From the NCBI GenBank assembly GCA_035326425.1, contig DAOLFG010000010.1, positions 44,395 through 108,394 on the forward strand: a DNA stretch of 64,000 nucleotides, written 5' to 3'. Position 1 is the stretch's first letter; each line of letters begins with the position of its first letter. The notes below the pieces were generated by a model. It was not told where the DNA came from. It searched no databases and saw only the letters and a list, made by a program, of their open reading frames with translations. Made by a program: the position numbers and the translations under genes. This stretch comes from CALKJU01 sp035326425. Lineage in GTDB: Bacteria > Pseudomonadota > Alphaproteobacteria > Geminicoccales > Geminicoccaceae. Positions 1-8,703 of the stretch are shown piece after piece.

Positions 1-2
1 TG

Positions 3-266
3 CGCCACCAGATGCAGGTGATGCAGCTGGTGGCGGAGCTGGCGCGCGAGCGCGGCATCATCGTCGTGGTCGTGCTGCACGACATCGCCCTGGCCAGCCG
101 CTGGTCGCGCCGGCTGGTGGTGCTGGCGGGCGGCGAGCTCGCCGCCGACGGCCCGCCCGAAGAGGCGGTGACGCCGGAGATGCTGGCGCGGGTCTACGGC
201 GTCGAGGCGCGGGTGGAACGCTGCTCGCGCGGCTTCGTGCAGGTCATGGTCGACCGGGCACTCTGA
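3..266 (+). CDS. Iron/siderophore ABC transporter ATP-binding protein, C-terminal fragment
   Basis: Only the last 87 or so residues lie in the window; the gene enters from the left edge in this frame. The visible part runs from a RHQ.QVM segment, which in this family follows the Walker B region, through the H-loop (VVLHDIALASRWS) to the usual tail (LAGGELAADGPPEEAVTPEMLARVYGV). This layout is typical of the FecE/FepC/HmuV group of ATPases that energise uptake of ferric siderophores, heme or B12 at the inner membrane. It converges on the siderophore operon, whose last stop lies 3 bases away, which fits import of that siderophore. Walker A and the signature motif are outside the window, so the exact substrate cannot be judged. 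Confidence 0.85.
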   Translation, partial: RHQMQVMQLVAELARERGIIVVVVLHDIALASRWSRRLVVLAGGELAADGPPEEAVTPEMLARVYGVEARVERCSRGFVQVMVDRAL

Positions 267-269
267 CCC

Positions 270-1046
270 TCACGCCCTGAGCGTCGCACCGCCGTCGACA
301 TAGAGGTCGGCCATGGTGATGTGGCCGGCGCGGTCGGAGAGGAGGAACAGCACGGCGTCGGCGATGTCCTCCGGTGTCGCCAGCTTGCGCAGCGGAATGC
401 CCACCTTGTAGGTCTCGGGCGAGCCCTCGATGACCCGCCCGGCACCGCCGTCGTCCGCCCACATGCCGGTCTGCATGCGTGTCAGCGTCGAGCCCGGCGC
501 CACGATGTTGCAACGGATGCCGTGCGGCGCCAGCTCCAGGCCGAGGCAGCGGGTGAACATGCTGGCGGCGGCCTTGGAGGCGGCATACGCGGCCATGGCG
601 TGGCGGGGCACGCCCGCGGCGTTCGACGACACCGTGACGATGGCGCCGCGCCGGCGGGGCACCATCCGCCGCGCCAGGGCGCGGCAGAGGTGGAAGACGC
701 CCTTGGCGTTGATGTCGAGCACCCGCGACCAGTCCTCGTCGGTGGTCTCCGTCACCGGCGCGAAGCACAAGACACCGGCGACGTTGACGCCGAGATCGAC
801 CGGGCCCCATTCCCGCTCGATCCGCTCGACCAGCGCCTCGGTCTGCGGGCCCGAGCGCACGTCGAGCGGCTCGGCGCGCACCTCCGGCCCCAGCTCCGCC
901 GCCAGGGCCTCGATCCCGTCCTCCGCGATGTCGGTGGCGACGACGCGCGCACCCTCTGCATGCAGGGCGCGGACGACCGCCCGGCCTATGCCTCCGCCGG
1001 CACCGGTGACGATGGCGATCCTTCCGGCGATGCCGCTGGCGCGCAT
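270..1046 (-). CDS. entA: 2,3-dihydro-2,3-dihydroxybenzoate dehydrogenase (EntA/DhbA type SDR)
   Basis: A short-chain dehydrogenase of 258 residues. It has the NAD-binding TGAGGGIG motif near residue 15, an NVAG segment, and the catalytic YAASK motif. In this operon the expected reaction is NAD-dependent oxidation of 2,3-dihydro-2,3-dihydroxybenzoate to 2,3-dihydroxybenzoate, the last step of catechol synthesis. Start is the ATG at 1046; its first 61 bases overlap the end of entF in another frame, which suggests translational coupling. It is the last gene of the leftward siderophore operon. The SDR family assignment is certain. The substrate rests on context, since SDR sequences alone do not fix it. 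Confidence 0.88.
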   Translation of the reverse strand: MRASGIAGRIAIVTGAGGGIGRAVVRALHAEGARVVATDIAEDGIEALAAELGPEVRAEPLDVRSGPQTEALVERIEREWGPVDLGVNVAGVLCFAPVTETTDEDWSRVLDINAKGVFHLCRALARRMVPRRRGAIVTVSSNAAGVPRHAMAAYAASKAAASMFTRCLGLELAPHGIRCNIVAPGSTLTRMQTGMWADDGGAGRVIEGSPETYKVGIPLRKLATPEDIADAVLFLLSDRAGHITMADLYVDGGATLRA

Positions 1047-4000
1047 GGTTCCTCCGTCTCCATCTCGGCCATCGCCCGCGACAGCACCGGCGCTATCCGC
1101 GTCACTGCCTCGGGGCCGGTCAGGTGGGCGTGCAGGCTCGGCACGTCGACCACCTCGACCCTGCCGGCATGGGGCCGCCAGTGCGCCGGGGCCAGGTTCC
1201 GCCCCTGATGGTCGAGGGCGGCGCGGAAATGCAGGATCCCGCCGGCATAGCGGCCGTGGACATGGGTGCGCACCAGCCGGTTGTTGCCGGCGACCACGCG
1301 CACCACGCCGTCCAGTGCCGCGTCGGGCAGCCGGCCGAGCGGGCTGTGGCCGGCGCGCAGGAAGCCCACGACCGAGGCGCGCGTCAGCTCGACCTGGGGT
1401 AGCTGGTCGGGATCGTAGCCGCCGATCGCCAGCAGCGCCTTCAGGGCGGCACCCTCGTCCGGCTCCGGCTCGGCCCGCCAGCAGTCGGCGGGATAGGAAT
1501 CCAGCATGGCGACGACGCCTGCCCTGGCGCCCAGGGCCTGGAGCCGTTCGGCCATGGCATGAGCGATGATGCCGCCGATCGACCAGCCGACGAGGTGACA
1601 GGGCCCCTCGGGACGGACCGCCCGGATCCGCTCGACATAGTCGGCGGCGAGGTCGGCCAGGCTGGCGGGCGGCGGGAGGCCGGCTGCCAGCGCCGGCGCC
1701 TGCAGGCCGTAGACCGTGCGGCGCGGATCGAGAGCCCTGGCCAGCCGGCCGTAGCACCAGGTGATGCCGCCGGCCGGATGGATGGCGAACAGCGGCGGCA
1801 GCGCCGGGTCGCCCTCGGCGAGGCGCACCAGCGGGCCGAGGCCGGAATCCATCTCCGCCTCGGCGTCGATCAGCCGGGCGAATCCCGCGACCGTCGGCTC
1901 CTCGAACAGGGCACCCAGCCCCGGATCGCGGCCGAATTGCTCGCGCAGCCCGAGCAGCAGGGCCACGGCCGAGAGCGAATCCCCGCCAAGCTCGAAGAAG
2001 TCGTCGTCCGCGCCGATCGGCGCCTCGATGCCGAGCTGCTGCGCGAACAGCGCCGCGACGCGGCGCTCGGTCGCCGTCGTCAGCGGCCGGGCCGCCACCG
2101 GTGCCCAGCCGGGCATCGGCAGGGCCGCCCGGTCGAGCTTGCCGTTGGCGGTCACCGGCAGGGCGTCGAGCGCCACGAAGGCCGCCGGCACCATGTAGTC
2201 CGGCAAGCGCGTCGCCAAGCGGGCGCGCAGCGCCTCGGCGCCGAAGCCCGGCGCCGGCACCACATAGGCGACAATGCGCTTCACGCTTGGCTGGTCCTCG
2301 CGGGCGATCACCGCCTGTTGCCGCACCAGCCCGGTCCCGGCGATGGCCGCCTCGATCTCGCCCAGCTCGATGCGCAGGCCGCGGATCTTCACCTGATGGT
2401 CGGAGCGGCCGAGGAACACCACGGCACCGTCCGGCCGCAGCCGGGCGAGGTCGCCGGTGACGTAGACCCGCTCACCCGGCAGGAAGGGATCGGGCAGGAA
2501 CCGCTCGGCGGTGAGATCCGGCCGTCCGAGATAGCCGCGCGCCAGCTGCACGCCGCCGAGATAGAGCTCGCCGACGATACCGGGCGGCAGCGGCCGCAGG
2601 CGGGAGTCGAGCACGTAGAGCCGGGTGTTCCACACCGGATGGCCGATCGGCACCGGCACCGAGCGGTCGTCGGGGCCGGCGGGCCACCAGCTCACGTCCA
2701 CCGCCGCCTCGGTGGGGCCGTAGAGATTGTGCAGCTCGGCGCTGATTGTCCGGTGGAAGCGGTCGCGCAGCTCGGCCGGCAGCTCCTCGCCCGAGCAGAA
2801 GACCCGCCGGACCTCGATCCCCCGCGCCGTCGGCTCGGCCAGGAACGCCGCCAGCATCGACGGCACGAAATGCAGCGTGGTGATGCGGTGGTCGCGGATC
2901 AGCCTCGCCAGGGCCACCGGGTCGCGATGGGCGCCCGGCGGGGCCACGACCAGCGTGCAGCCGGCGATCAGCGGCAGGAACAGCTCCCACACCGACACGT
3001 CGAAGGTGGTGGGCGTCTTCTGCAGGATGCGGTCCGAGGCATCGAAGCCGTAGTGCTGCCGCATCCACTCCAGCCGGTTGACGATGGCGCGGTGCTCGAT
3101 CACCACGCCCTTGGGCTCGCCGGTCGAGCCCGAGGTGTAGATGACGTAGGCGGCATCGTCCGGCGTCGGCGGCGACGGCACTGCCCCGCCCGCCTCCAGC
3201 GCCCAGTCTCCCGGTGCCAGCGTCGGCATGTGCGGCGCCAGCCGTTCGGCGTCCTCCGCCCCGACCAGCGCCAGGCGCGGCCGTGCGGATGCGGCGATGC
3301 GGGCGAGCCGGGCGTCGGGCTGGCCGAGGTCGAGCGGCAGGTAGGCGGCCCCGGCCCGCAGCACGGCGACGAGCGCCACCATCATCTCGACCGATCGCGG
3401 CAGCGCCACCGCCACGATGTCGCCGCGACCGATGCTCAGGCCCGCCAGCTGCGACGCCAGCGCCGAGGTCCGGGCATCCAGCGCCGCATAGTCCAGCCGC
3501 TCGGCCCCGAGCACGACGGCCGTCGCTTCGGTGGTCGCCCGCATCGTCCGCTCGATCAGCGCCGCCAGCGTCGTATCGGGCACGGGATAGGCGGTGGCGT
3601 TGGCCTCGAGCAGGTAGCGCCGCACCTCGTCCGGGCTCGCCGTCGGCACGTCGGCGAGCCGCCGGGCCGCTACCGCCGCGGCGAGGAAGGCTTCCAGCCT
3701 CGCCGCGTGCGCCGCCGTCTCCTCGCGCGTGTAGAGATCGGGGTTGCTGTCGACCTCCAGCCGCAGCCCCTCGCCGCCATCGGCCCGCCGGTGCAGGCGG
3801 AGCGTGAAGCCGATGTCGTCGACCGGGCCGGTGCTCAGCACCTCCAGCCGCGAGGCGACGCCGGCGAAGCGGGGCGTCTCGTCGAACGGCAGCAGGTTGA
3901 CCAGCGGCCCGTGCAGCCGCCGCTGCCCGCCGACCAGCCTGAGGTCGCGGCGGAGCTGCTCGCTGCGGTAGCGGCCGTGTCGCCGGGCGCGGATCAGGGC

Positions 4001-4951
4001 GCGCGCCACGCCGACCAGATAGTCGCCGAGCGGCACCTCCTCGTCCGGCGTCACGCGCAGCGGCAGCACGTTCATCAGCATCGCCGGCACGCGCGCCACG
4101 CTGCGCCCCAGCCGATCCATGTGCGGCACGCCGACCACCACCTCGGGCAGGCCGGTGTGGCGCTGGCAATAGGCGGCGGCGAGGGCCGCCACCACGTCGG
4201 GCCAGACGATGTCGTGCGCGCCGGCGAGGCGCTTCAGGCCGTCGAACGTGGTGGGCGCCAGCTCGACGCTCTCGCGATGGAAGGCGTGGGCGCTGGCCGG
4301 CTTGCCCGGCGCCAGGCTCGCCACCTCCGGCCGATCGGCGAAGGTGTCTTGCCAGAAGGCGGCATCGACGGCCCGCTTGGGCGAGGTGCCGTAGGCCGCG
4401 TCCTCGGCGAGCACCGCGGCGAGGCCGGGCAGGGCCGGCCCCGGCGCCGTGCCGGTCAACGCGGCGTTGTAGAGGTCGGCGACCCGCTGGGTCAGCAGGA
4501 TCATGCCGTAGCCATCGATCGCCAGATGATGCACCCGCTGCTGCCAGACGAACCGCTCCGGCCCCAGCCGGAACAGCCGCTCGGCCGCCAGCGCGTCGCG
4601 GGTGGGGTCGACCGGTGTCGCCATGTCGCAGGCGATCTCGGCCTCGGCGGCGGCCAGCGGGTCGGCGGCACCGGAGAGGTCGACGGTCTCGAGACGCGGG
4701 CGCCGGGCGGGGTCGACGACCTGCACCGGGCCGGCATCGGTCACGGCCATGCGCAGCGACAGCGCCTCGGCCTCGACGGTCATCCGGTCGATGGCCGAGG
4801 CGAAGGCTTCGAGGTCGAGCGGGCCGGCGAGCTCGATGTACTGCCCGGTGTTGAACAGCGGATTGGCCGGGTCGAGCCCTTGCGCGTACCAGAGGCCCGA
4901 CTGGGCCTCGGTCAGCGGATGCTGGGCCGGGGCATCGAGCGGATCCGCCAT
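986..4951 (-). CDS. entF: Enterobactin synthase component F-like NRPS (C-A-T-TE), serine-activating
   Basis: A single-module nonribosomal peptide synthetase of 1321 residues; E. coli EntF is similar in length and order. Condensation domain: HHLAIDG at 141-147. Adenylation domain: YTSGSTGEPKG at 605-615, NLYGPTEAA near 742-750, YVTGD near 830, NGKLDR at 936-941. Carrier domain: GGDSL, with Ser992 as phosphopantetheine site. Thioesterase: GWSIGG with nucleophile Ser1124, Asp1151 and a C-terminal His near 1274-1276. Reading the ten pocket positions against GrsA gives D651 V652 W655 H694 F718 S720 L743 V751 D752 K938, the serine code known from EntF. Expected job: condense 2,3-dihydroxybenzoate with L-Ser and release a trilactone or a linear DHB-Ser oligomer. 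Start is ATG, 4 bases after the carrier-protein stop. The family is certain; the final product is inferred. Confidence 0.93.
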   Translation of the reverse strand: MADPLDAPAQHPLTEAQSGLWYAQGLDPANPLFNTGQYIELAGPLDLEAFASAIDRMTVEAEALSLRMAVTDAGPVQVVDPARRPRLETVDLSGAADPLAAAEAEIACDMATPVDPTRDALAAERLFRLGPERFVWQQRVHHLAIDGYGMILLTQRVADLYNAALTGTAPGPALPGLAAVLAEDAAYGTSPKRAVDAAFWQDTFADRPEVASLAPGKPASAHAFHRESVELAPTTFDGLKRLAGAHDIVWPDVVAALAAAYCQRHTGLPEVVVGVPHMDRLGRSVARVPAMLMNVLPLRVTPDEEVPLGDYLVGVARALIRARRHGRYRSEQLRRDLRLVGGQRRLHGPLVNLLPFDETPRFAGVASRLEVLSTGPVDDIGFTLRLHRRADGGEGLRLEVDSNPDLYTREETAAHAARLEAFLAAAVAARRLADVPTASPDEVRRYLLEANATAYPVPDTTLAALIERTMRATTEATAVVLGAERLDYAALDARTSALASQLAGLSIGRGDIVAVALPRSVEMMVALVAVLRAGAAYLPLDLGQPDARLARIAASARPRLALVGAEDAERLAPHMPTLAPGDWALEAGGAVPSPPTPDDAAYVIYTSGSTGEPKGVVIEHRAIVNRLEWMRQHYGFDASDRILQKTPTTFDVSVWELFLPLIAGCTLVVAPPGAHRDPVALARLIRDHRITTLHFVPSMLAAFLAEPTARGIEVRRVFCSGEELPAELRDRFHRTISAELHNLYGPTEAAVDVSWWPAGPDDRSVPVPIGHPVWNTRLYVLDSRLRPLPPGIVGELYLGGVQLARGYLGRPDLTAERFLPDPFLPGERVYVTGDLARLRPDGAVVFLGRSDHQVKIRGLRIELGEIEAAIAGTGLVRQQAVIAREDQPSVKRIVAYVVPAPGFGAEALRARLATRLPDYMVPAAFVALDALPVTANGKLDRAALPMPGWAPVAARPLTTATERRVAALFAQQLGIEAPIGADDDFFELGGDSLSAVALLLGLREQFGRDPGLGALFEEPTVAGFARLIDAEAEMDSGLGPLVRLAEGDPALPPLFAIHPAGGITWCYGRLARALDPRRTVYGLQAPALAAGLPPPASLADLAADYVERIRAVRPEGPCHLVGWSIGGIIAHAMAERLQALGARAGVVAMLDSYPADCWRAEPEPDEGAALKALLAIGGYDPDQLPQVELTRASVVGFLRAGHSPLGRLPDAALDGVVRVVAGNNRLVRTHVHGRYAGGILHFRAALDHQGRNLAPAHWRPHAGRVEVVDVPSLHAHLTGPEAVTRIAPVLSRAMAEMETEEPCAPAASPEGSPSSPVPAEA

Positions 4952-4955
4952 CGCC

Positions 4956-5240
4956 TCAGCCGTTGGCGCCCGCGAGCTTGGCCGAGACGATCTCCCACCA
5001 GCCGGCGAGCGTCTGCCGCTCGGCCAGCTCGGCGAACTCGAGGTCGAGCCCGCCCTCGCTCCATTTGAGGACGAGGCTCATCACCCGCATGGAGTCGAGC
5101 CCGAGGTCGATGAGGTCGTCGTCGTCGCCGATGGCGTCCGGCGGCTCGTGCAGCATGGCGGCGATGTCGGCCCGCATGCTCTCCAGCGTCAGCGGCCCGG
5201 CCGGCTCGACGATGCGGATGATCTGGACCGGCTGGCTCAT
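4956..5240 (-). CDS. Free-standing aryl carrier protein for 2,3-dihydroxybenzoate
   Basis: A 94-residue acyl-carrier-type protein. It has the attachment motif DLIDLGLDSMRVM with Ser50 as the phosphopantetheinyl site, and an acidic helix-rich sequence. In enterobactin and bacillibactin systems this domain is normally the C-terminal part of the isochorismatase (EntB/DhbB). Here it is a separate gene whose ATG overlaps the isochorismatase stop in ATGA. It should receive activated DHB from EntE and present it to the EntF condensation domain. No phosphopantetheinyl transferase gene is visible in the window. Confidence 0.88.
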   Translation of the reverse strand: MSQPVQIIRIVEPAGPLTLESMRADIAAMLHEPPDAIGDDDDLIDLGLDSMRVMSLVLKWSEGGLDLEFAELAERQTLAGWWEIVSAKLAGANG

Positions 5241-5878
5241 CCGATGGCCTCCATGAGCTGGGCAGTCGTCATCGGCACGGCGCAGACCGAGGCGGCATAG
5301 GCGAGCGCCATGTCGTGGCGCTGGCGCGAGAAGTCCGCCAGCGCGTCGGCGGCGAGGAAGGGCTCGATGTCGCGCATGAAGGCGTCGGCCGCCGTCAGCA
5401 GGCAGCCGATATGGGCATAGACGCCGCAGACGACGAGCTGGTCGCGGCCGCGGGCGCGCATCAGCGCCTCGAGGTTGCTGCGCTGGAAGGCGCTGTAGCG
5501 GTGCTTGACCAGCACGATGTCGCCGTCCTCGGGCGCCAGCGCGTCGACGATCGGCTCGTGCTCGGCCGAGCGGCTCATGCCCGGCCCCCACAGGTCGGCC
5601 TGCAGGCCACGGTCGCGGCGCTCCTGCTCGCCGACCTGGGCAGTGTAGAACACCGGCATGCCGTGCGCCCTGCAACGCCCGGCGAGGGCGGCGATGTTGG
5701 CGATCGCCGGCGCCAGCGGCGGCCCTTCCGGCGGGAACGGCCGGAGGAAATATCGCTGCATGTCGTGGATCAGCAGCGCCGCCCGCCGGCGCTCGGGCCG
5801 CCAGGGCGCGCGTACCGTCGGCAGCTCCCGCGCCTGCGGCAGCGCATAGGCGGCGATGCTCGGCAGTGCGGCCTTCAC
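5237..5878 (-). CDS. entB: Isochorismatase, single-domain (EntB N-terminal type)
   Basis: A 213-residue isochorismatase-like hydrolase. It shows the HDMQ aspartate (Asp39), the KHRYSAF lysine (Lys125) and VYAHIGC, where Gly158 stands at the position used by the cysteine in nicotinamidase relatives. That Gly is the hallmark of true isochorismatases of the EntB/PhzD type. It converts isochorismate to 2,3-dihydro-2,3-dihydroxybenzoate and pyruvate. It ends right after the catalytic domain, so the aryl carrier domain of canonical EntB is missing and is supplied by the next gene. Start is GTG at 5878, overlapping the entE stop in GTGA. Confidence 0.92.
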   Translation of the reverse strand: MKAALPSIAAYALPQARELPTVRAPWRPERRRAALLIHDMQRYFLRPFPPEGPPLAPAIANIAALAGRCRAHGMPVFYTAQVGEQERRDRGLQADLWGPGMSRSAEHEPIVDALAPEDGDIVLVKHRYSAFQRSNLEALMRARGRDQLVVCGVYAHIGCLLTAADAFMRDIEPFLAADALADFSRQRHDMALAYAASVCAVPMTTAQLMEAIG

Positions 5879-7500
5879 GTCCCGGCCTTCCCGTCCTCGA
5901 TGAACTGCCGGCGCAGCGCCGCGCGCAGCTCCTTGCGGCTGATCTTGCCGACGGCGGTGGTCTCGAAGGCGTCCACGAGCACGATCTGGTCCGGCACCTT
6001 GAAGTCGGCGAGCCCGCGGCCGCGCACGAAGGCCTTGAGTGCGGCACCCTTGGGCTTCTCGCCGGCCGGCACCACGAAGGCGCAGGTGCGCTCGCCGAGA
6101 TAGGGGTCAGGCAGCGACACCACGGCGGCGTCGAACACCTGCGGATGGGCCAGGAGATGATCCTCGATCTCCTCGGCCGAGATCTTCTCGCCGGCGCGGT
6201 TGATGTGGTCGGTGGCCCTGCCCTGCACCACGAGGTAGCCGCCCGGCAGCCGCTTCACCACGTCGCCGGTGCGGTAGTAGCCGTCCTCGGTGAAGGAGCG
6301 GGCATTGGCGCCGGCATCGTCGTGGTAGGCGCGGATGGTATAGGGGCCGCGGGTCAAGAGGTTGCCGGGCTCGCCCTCGGCCACCGGCCGGCCGGCATCG
6401 TCCAGCACCAGCACCTCGTCGTCGGGGCTGATCGGCCGGCCCTGGGTGTTGACGATGATGTCCTCGGGATCGTCGAGGCGGGTGTAGTTCACCAGCCCCT
6501 CGGCCATGCCGAACACCTGCTGCAGCGTGCAACCGAGGGTCGGCCGCACGCGCTGCGCCGCCTCGGGCAGGAACTTGGCGCCACCGACCTGCAGCACCCG
6601 CAGGCTGGAGAGGTCGTGCTTCGTCGTGGATGCCGCCTGCAGCCACAGCAGCGCAAGCGGCGGCACCAGGCCGGTGATGGTGACGCGCTCGCGGGCGATC
6701 AGCGGGAAGGCGACCTCGGGACTGGGCGACGGGCTCATCACCACGCGCGATCCGGCCGAGAGCGCGCCGAACACGCCGGGCGAGCTCATCGGGAAGTTGT
6801 GTGCCACCGGCAGTGCGGCGAGGTAGACGCTGTCCGGGCCGAGCCCGCAGATCCCGGCACTCGCCTCGAAGCTGTAGATGTAGTCGTCGTGCGTGCGCGG
6901 GATCAGCTTCGACAGGCCGGTGCTGCCGCCCGAGATCTGCAGGAAGGCGACCTCGGAGGGCGAGGCGTCGTCCGGCAGGGCGGCGGCCGCGGGCAGGTCC
7001 GCCAGCGCGGTGAACGGGCCGGCGTCGCCCACGACGACGACCTGCCCGACCGCCGGCACCTCGGCGCAGAGCTTGTCGGCGAGCCCGCGATAGTCGAAGC
7101 CGTCGTGCCGCTCGGCGATGACGTAGCCGCGCGCTTCGGCCTTGCGGGCGAAGTGCGCCACCTCGACGATGCGGTGGGCCGGCAGCGCATAGACCGGGAC
7201 CAGCCGGGCACGGAACAGGCCGAACACCACCGAGAGGAACTCGGGGATGTTCGGCAGCTGCACCACCACCCGGTCGCCAGACCGCAAGCCTAGCGCCAGG
7301 AGGCCGCCGGCGATGCGCTCGGCGCGCTCCAGCAGCTCGGCATAGCTCCAGCGCGCCGCACCGCCGACCACGGCGATCCGCTCGGGATGCGCGGCGGCAC
7401 GGGCGCGCAGCAGGCCCGAGAAGGTCTCGCCGCGCCAATGGCCGGCGGCGCGATAGCGGGCGACGAACGCCTCCGGCCAGGCCTGCCGCAGCGGAATCAC
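5875..7500 (-). CDS. entE: 2,3-dihydroxybenzoate-AMP ligase (EntE/DhbE)
   Basis: A stand-alone aryl acid adenylation enzyme of 541 residues, close to the usual 536-540. Visible motifs: phosphate-binding ISGGSTGLSK at 189-198, HNF at 234-236 (the His-Asn pair that recognises the catechol acid in DhbE carries the same numbers), GYYRTGD, and the late GKISRKEL lysine. It activates 2,3-dihydroxybenzoate with ATP and loads it on the aryl carrier protein. I chose the GTG at 7500: it forms a GTGA overlap with the entC stop and gives an N-terminus aligned with the family. The frame stays open further upstream, but that part lies inside entC. Confidence 0.94.
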   Translation of the reverse strand: MIPLRQAWPEAFVARYRAAGHWRGETFSGLLRARAAAHPERIAVVGGAARWSYAELLERAERIAGGLLALGLRSGDRVVVQLPNIPEFLSVVFGLFRARLVPVYALPAHRIVEVAHFARKAEARGYVIAERHDGFDYRGLADKLCAEVPAVGQVVVVGDAGPFTALADLPAAAALPDDASPSEVAFLQISGGSTGLSKLIPRTHDDYIYSFEASAGICGLGPDSVYLAALPVAHNFPMSSPGVFGALSAGSRVVMSPSPSPEVAFPLIARERVTITGLVPPLALLWLQAASTTKHDLSSLRVLQVGGAKFLPEAAQRVRPTLGCTLQQVFGMAEGLVNYTRLDDPEDIIVNTQGRPISPDDEVLVLDDAGRPVAEGEPGNLLTRGPYTIRAYHDDAGANARSFTEDGYYRTGDVVKRLPGGYLVVQGRATDHINRAGEKISAEEIEDHLLAHPQVFDAAVVSLPDPYLGERTCAFVVPAGEKPKGAALKAFVRGRGLADFKVPDQIVLVDAFETTAVGKISRKELRAALRRQFIEDGKAGT

Positions 7501-8687
7501 GATGCCGCCTCGACGGCGCGCTCGTCGATGCCCAGCGCCGCCAGCAGGGCGCCGAACTTGGCGCCGGTCTCGTCGGCCTCGGCCGCCGGATCCGAGCCCG
7601 GCACGATGCCGGCACCGGCATAGAGCCGCGCGGTGGCGCCGGCCACCTCGGCGCAGCGTATGGCGACCTGCCAGCGGCCGTCGCCATTGGCGTCGCACCA
7701 GCCGACAGCACCGCCGTAGAAGTCGCGGTCGAGGGGCTCCAGCCGCTCGATCGCCCGGTAGGCGGCGTCGCGCGGCGTGCCGCACACCGCCGGGGTGGGA
7801 TGCAGGCGAGCGACGATCTCGATCGACGGCACTCCCGGATCCTTCAGCTCGCCCTCGATGCGGGTGCCGAGGTGCCACATGCTGCGCGTCGAGACGAGCC
7901 CCGCACCGTCCGGGGCGCCCAGCTCGCGGCAGTAGGGCGAGAGATGGTCGAGCACGGCCTCCACCACCTCGGCGTGCTCCCGCCGGTCCTTGTCGGAGCC
8001 CAGCAGCGCCTCGCCGGCCGCCCGGTCGGCCGAGGCATCGGCCCTGCGCCGCGCCGAGCCGGCGAGCGGATGGGAGACGATGCGCCCGCCGCTCTTGCTC
8101 AGCAGCAGCTCGGGCGAGGCGCCGATCAGGGCCCGCGCCGGCGCATCGTGCCGCGGCGGCAGCGGCACGCAGAACGCCGTGACGCTCTCGTCCCGGGCCA
8201 GCGCCGCCAGCAGCGCCCGCCCGTCGATCACGACGTCGGATTCGATGCGCAAGGTGCGGGCGAGCACGACCTTGCGCAGCGCCGGCGCGGAACCGGACAT
8301 CAGCGCCAGGGCCCGCGCCACCGCCGCCCGATAGACCTCGACGCCGGGATCGAGCCGGACCGACCAGCGCCGCACCTGCGGGCCGATCCGGTGGAGGAGG
8401 GATCCCTCGGGCTCGCCCTGCCGCTCCGGCTGGTAGAGATGGGCCGGCCTCGCGCGATCGAACGGCAGCGCGCCCACCAGGATGCGCGGCCCGCCGGGCT
8501 CGCCGGCGAAGAAGTCGGCGACCCGCGACGGCAGGGTCGCCGGATCGCCCTCCGACAGCAGCCGCCGGCAGCCCTGCGCCGTCACGCCGCCCGCACCCGT
8601 GCCGAGCGCGAACGGCAGCTCGGGCGCGAAGCCCGTCCCGGCATCGGGCGAGCGCATGGCCGCGGCGCGGCTCGCTCGGCTCGACAT
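7497..8687 (-). CDS. entC: Isochorismate synthase (EntC/DhbC)
   Basis: A chorismate-utilising enzyme of 396 residues, the usual length. The C-terminal half carries the family signatures: GASPELLL, HPLAGSARR, KDRREHAEVV, LHPTPAVCGTP, RDFYGGAVGW, and the tail YAGAGIVPGSDP. It makes isochorismate from chorismate and so starts the catechol branch. In some anthranilate or salicylate relatives the same fold also eliminates pyruvate; the separate isochorismatase downstream argues for plain isochorismate synthase. It begins 16 bases after the preceding gene and overlaps entE by 4 bases. Confidence 0.93.
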   Translation of the reverse strand: MSSRASRAAAMRSPDAGTGFAPELPFALGTGAGGVTAQGCRRLLSEGDPATLPSRVADFFAGEPGGPRILVGALPFDRARPAHLYQPERQGEPEGSLLHRIGPQVRRWSVRLDPGVEVYRAAVARALALMSGSAPALRKVVLARTLRIESDVVIDGRALLAALARDESVTAFCVPLPPRHDAPARALIGASPELLLSKSGGRIVSHPLAGSARRRADASADRAAGEALLGSDKDRREHAEVVEAVLDHLSPYCRELGAPDGAGLVSTRSMWHLGTRIEGELKDPGVPSIEIVARLHPTPAVCGTPRDAAYRAIERLEPLDRDFYGGAVGWCDANGDGRWQVAIRCAEVAGATARLYAGAGIVPGSDPAAEADETGAKFGALLAALGIDERAVEAAS

Positions 8688-8703
8688 GGCTCCGTTCGGA
8701 ACC

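Noticed and set aside
1559..5068. Plus-strand open frame of 1169 codons opposite the NRPS
   Set aside because: It is antisense to entF, which has every NRPS motif. The protein is Arg/Gly/Gln/His-rich with no fold, as expected for a mirror frame in GC-rich DNA.
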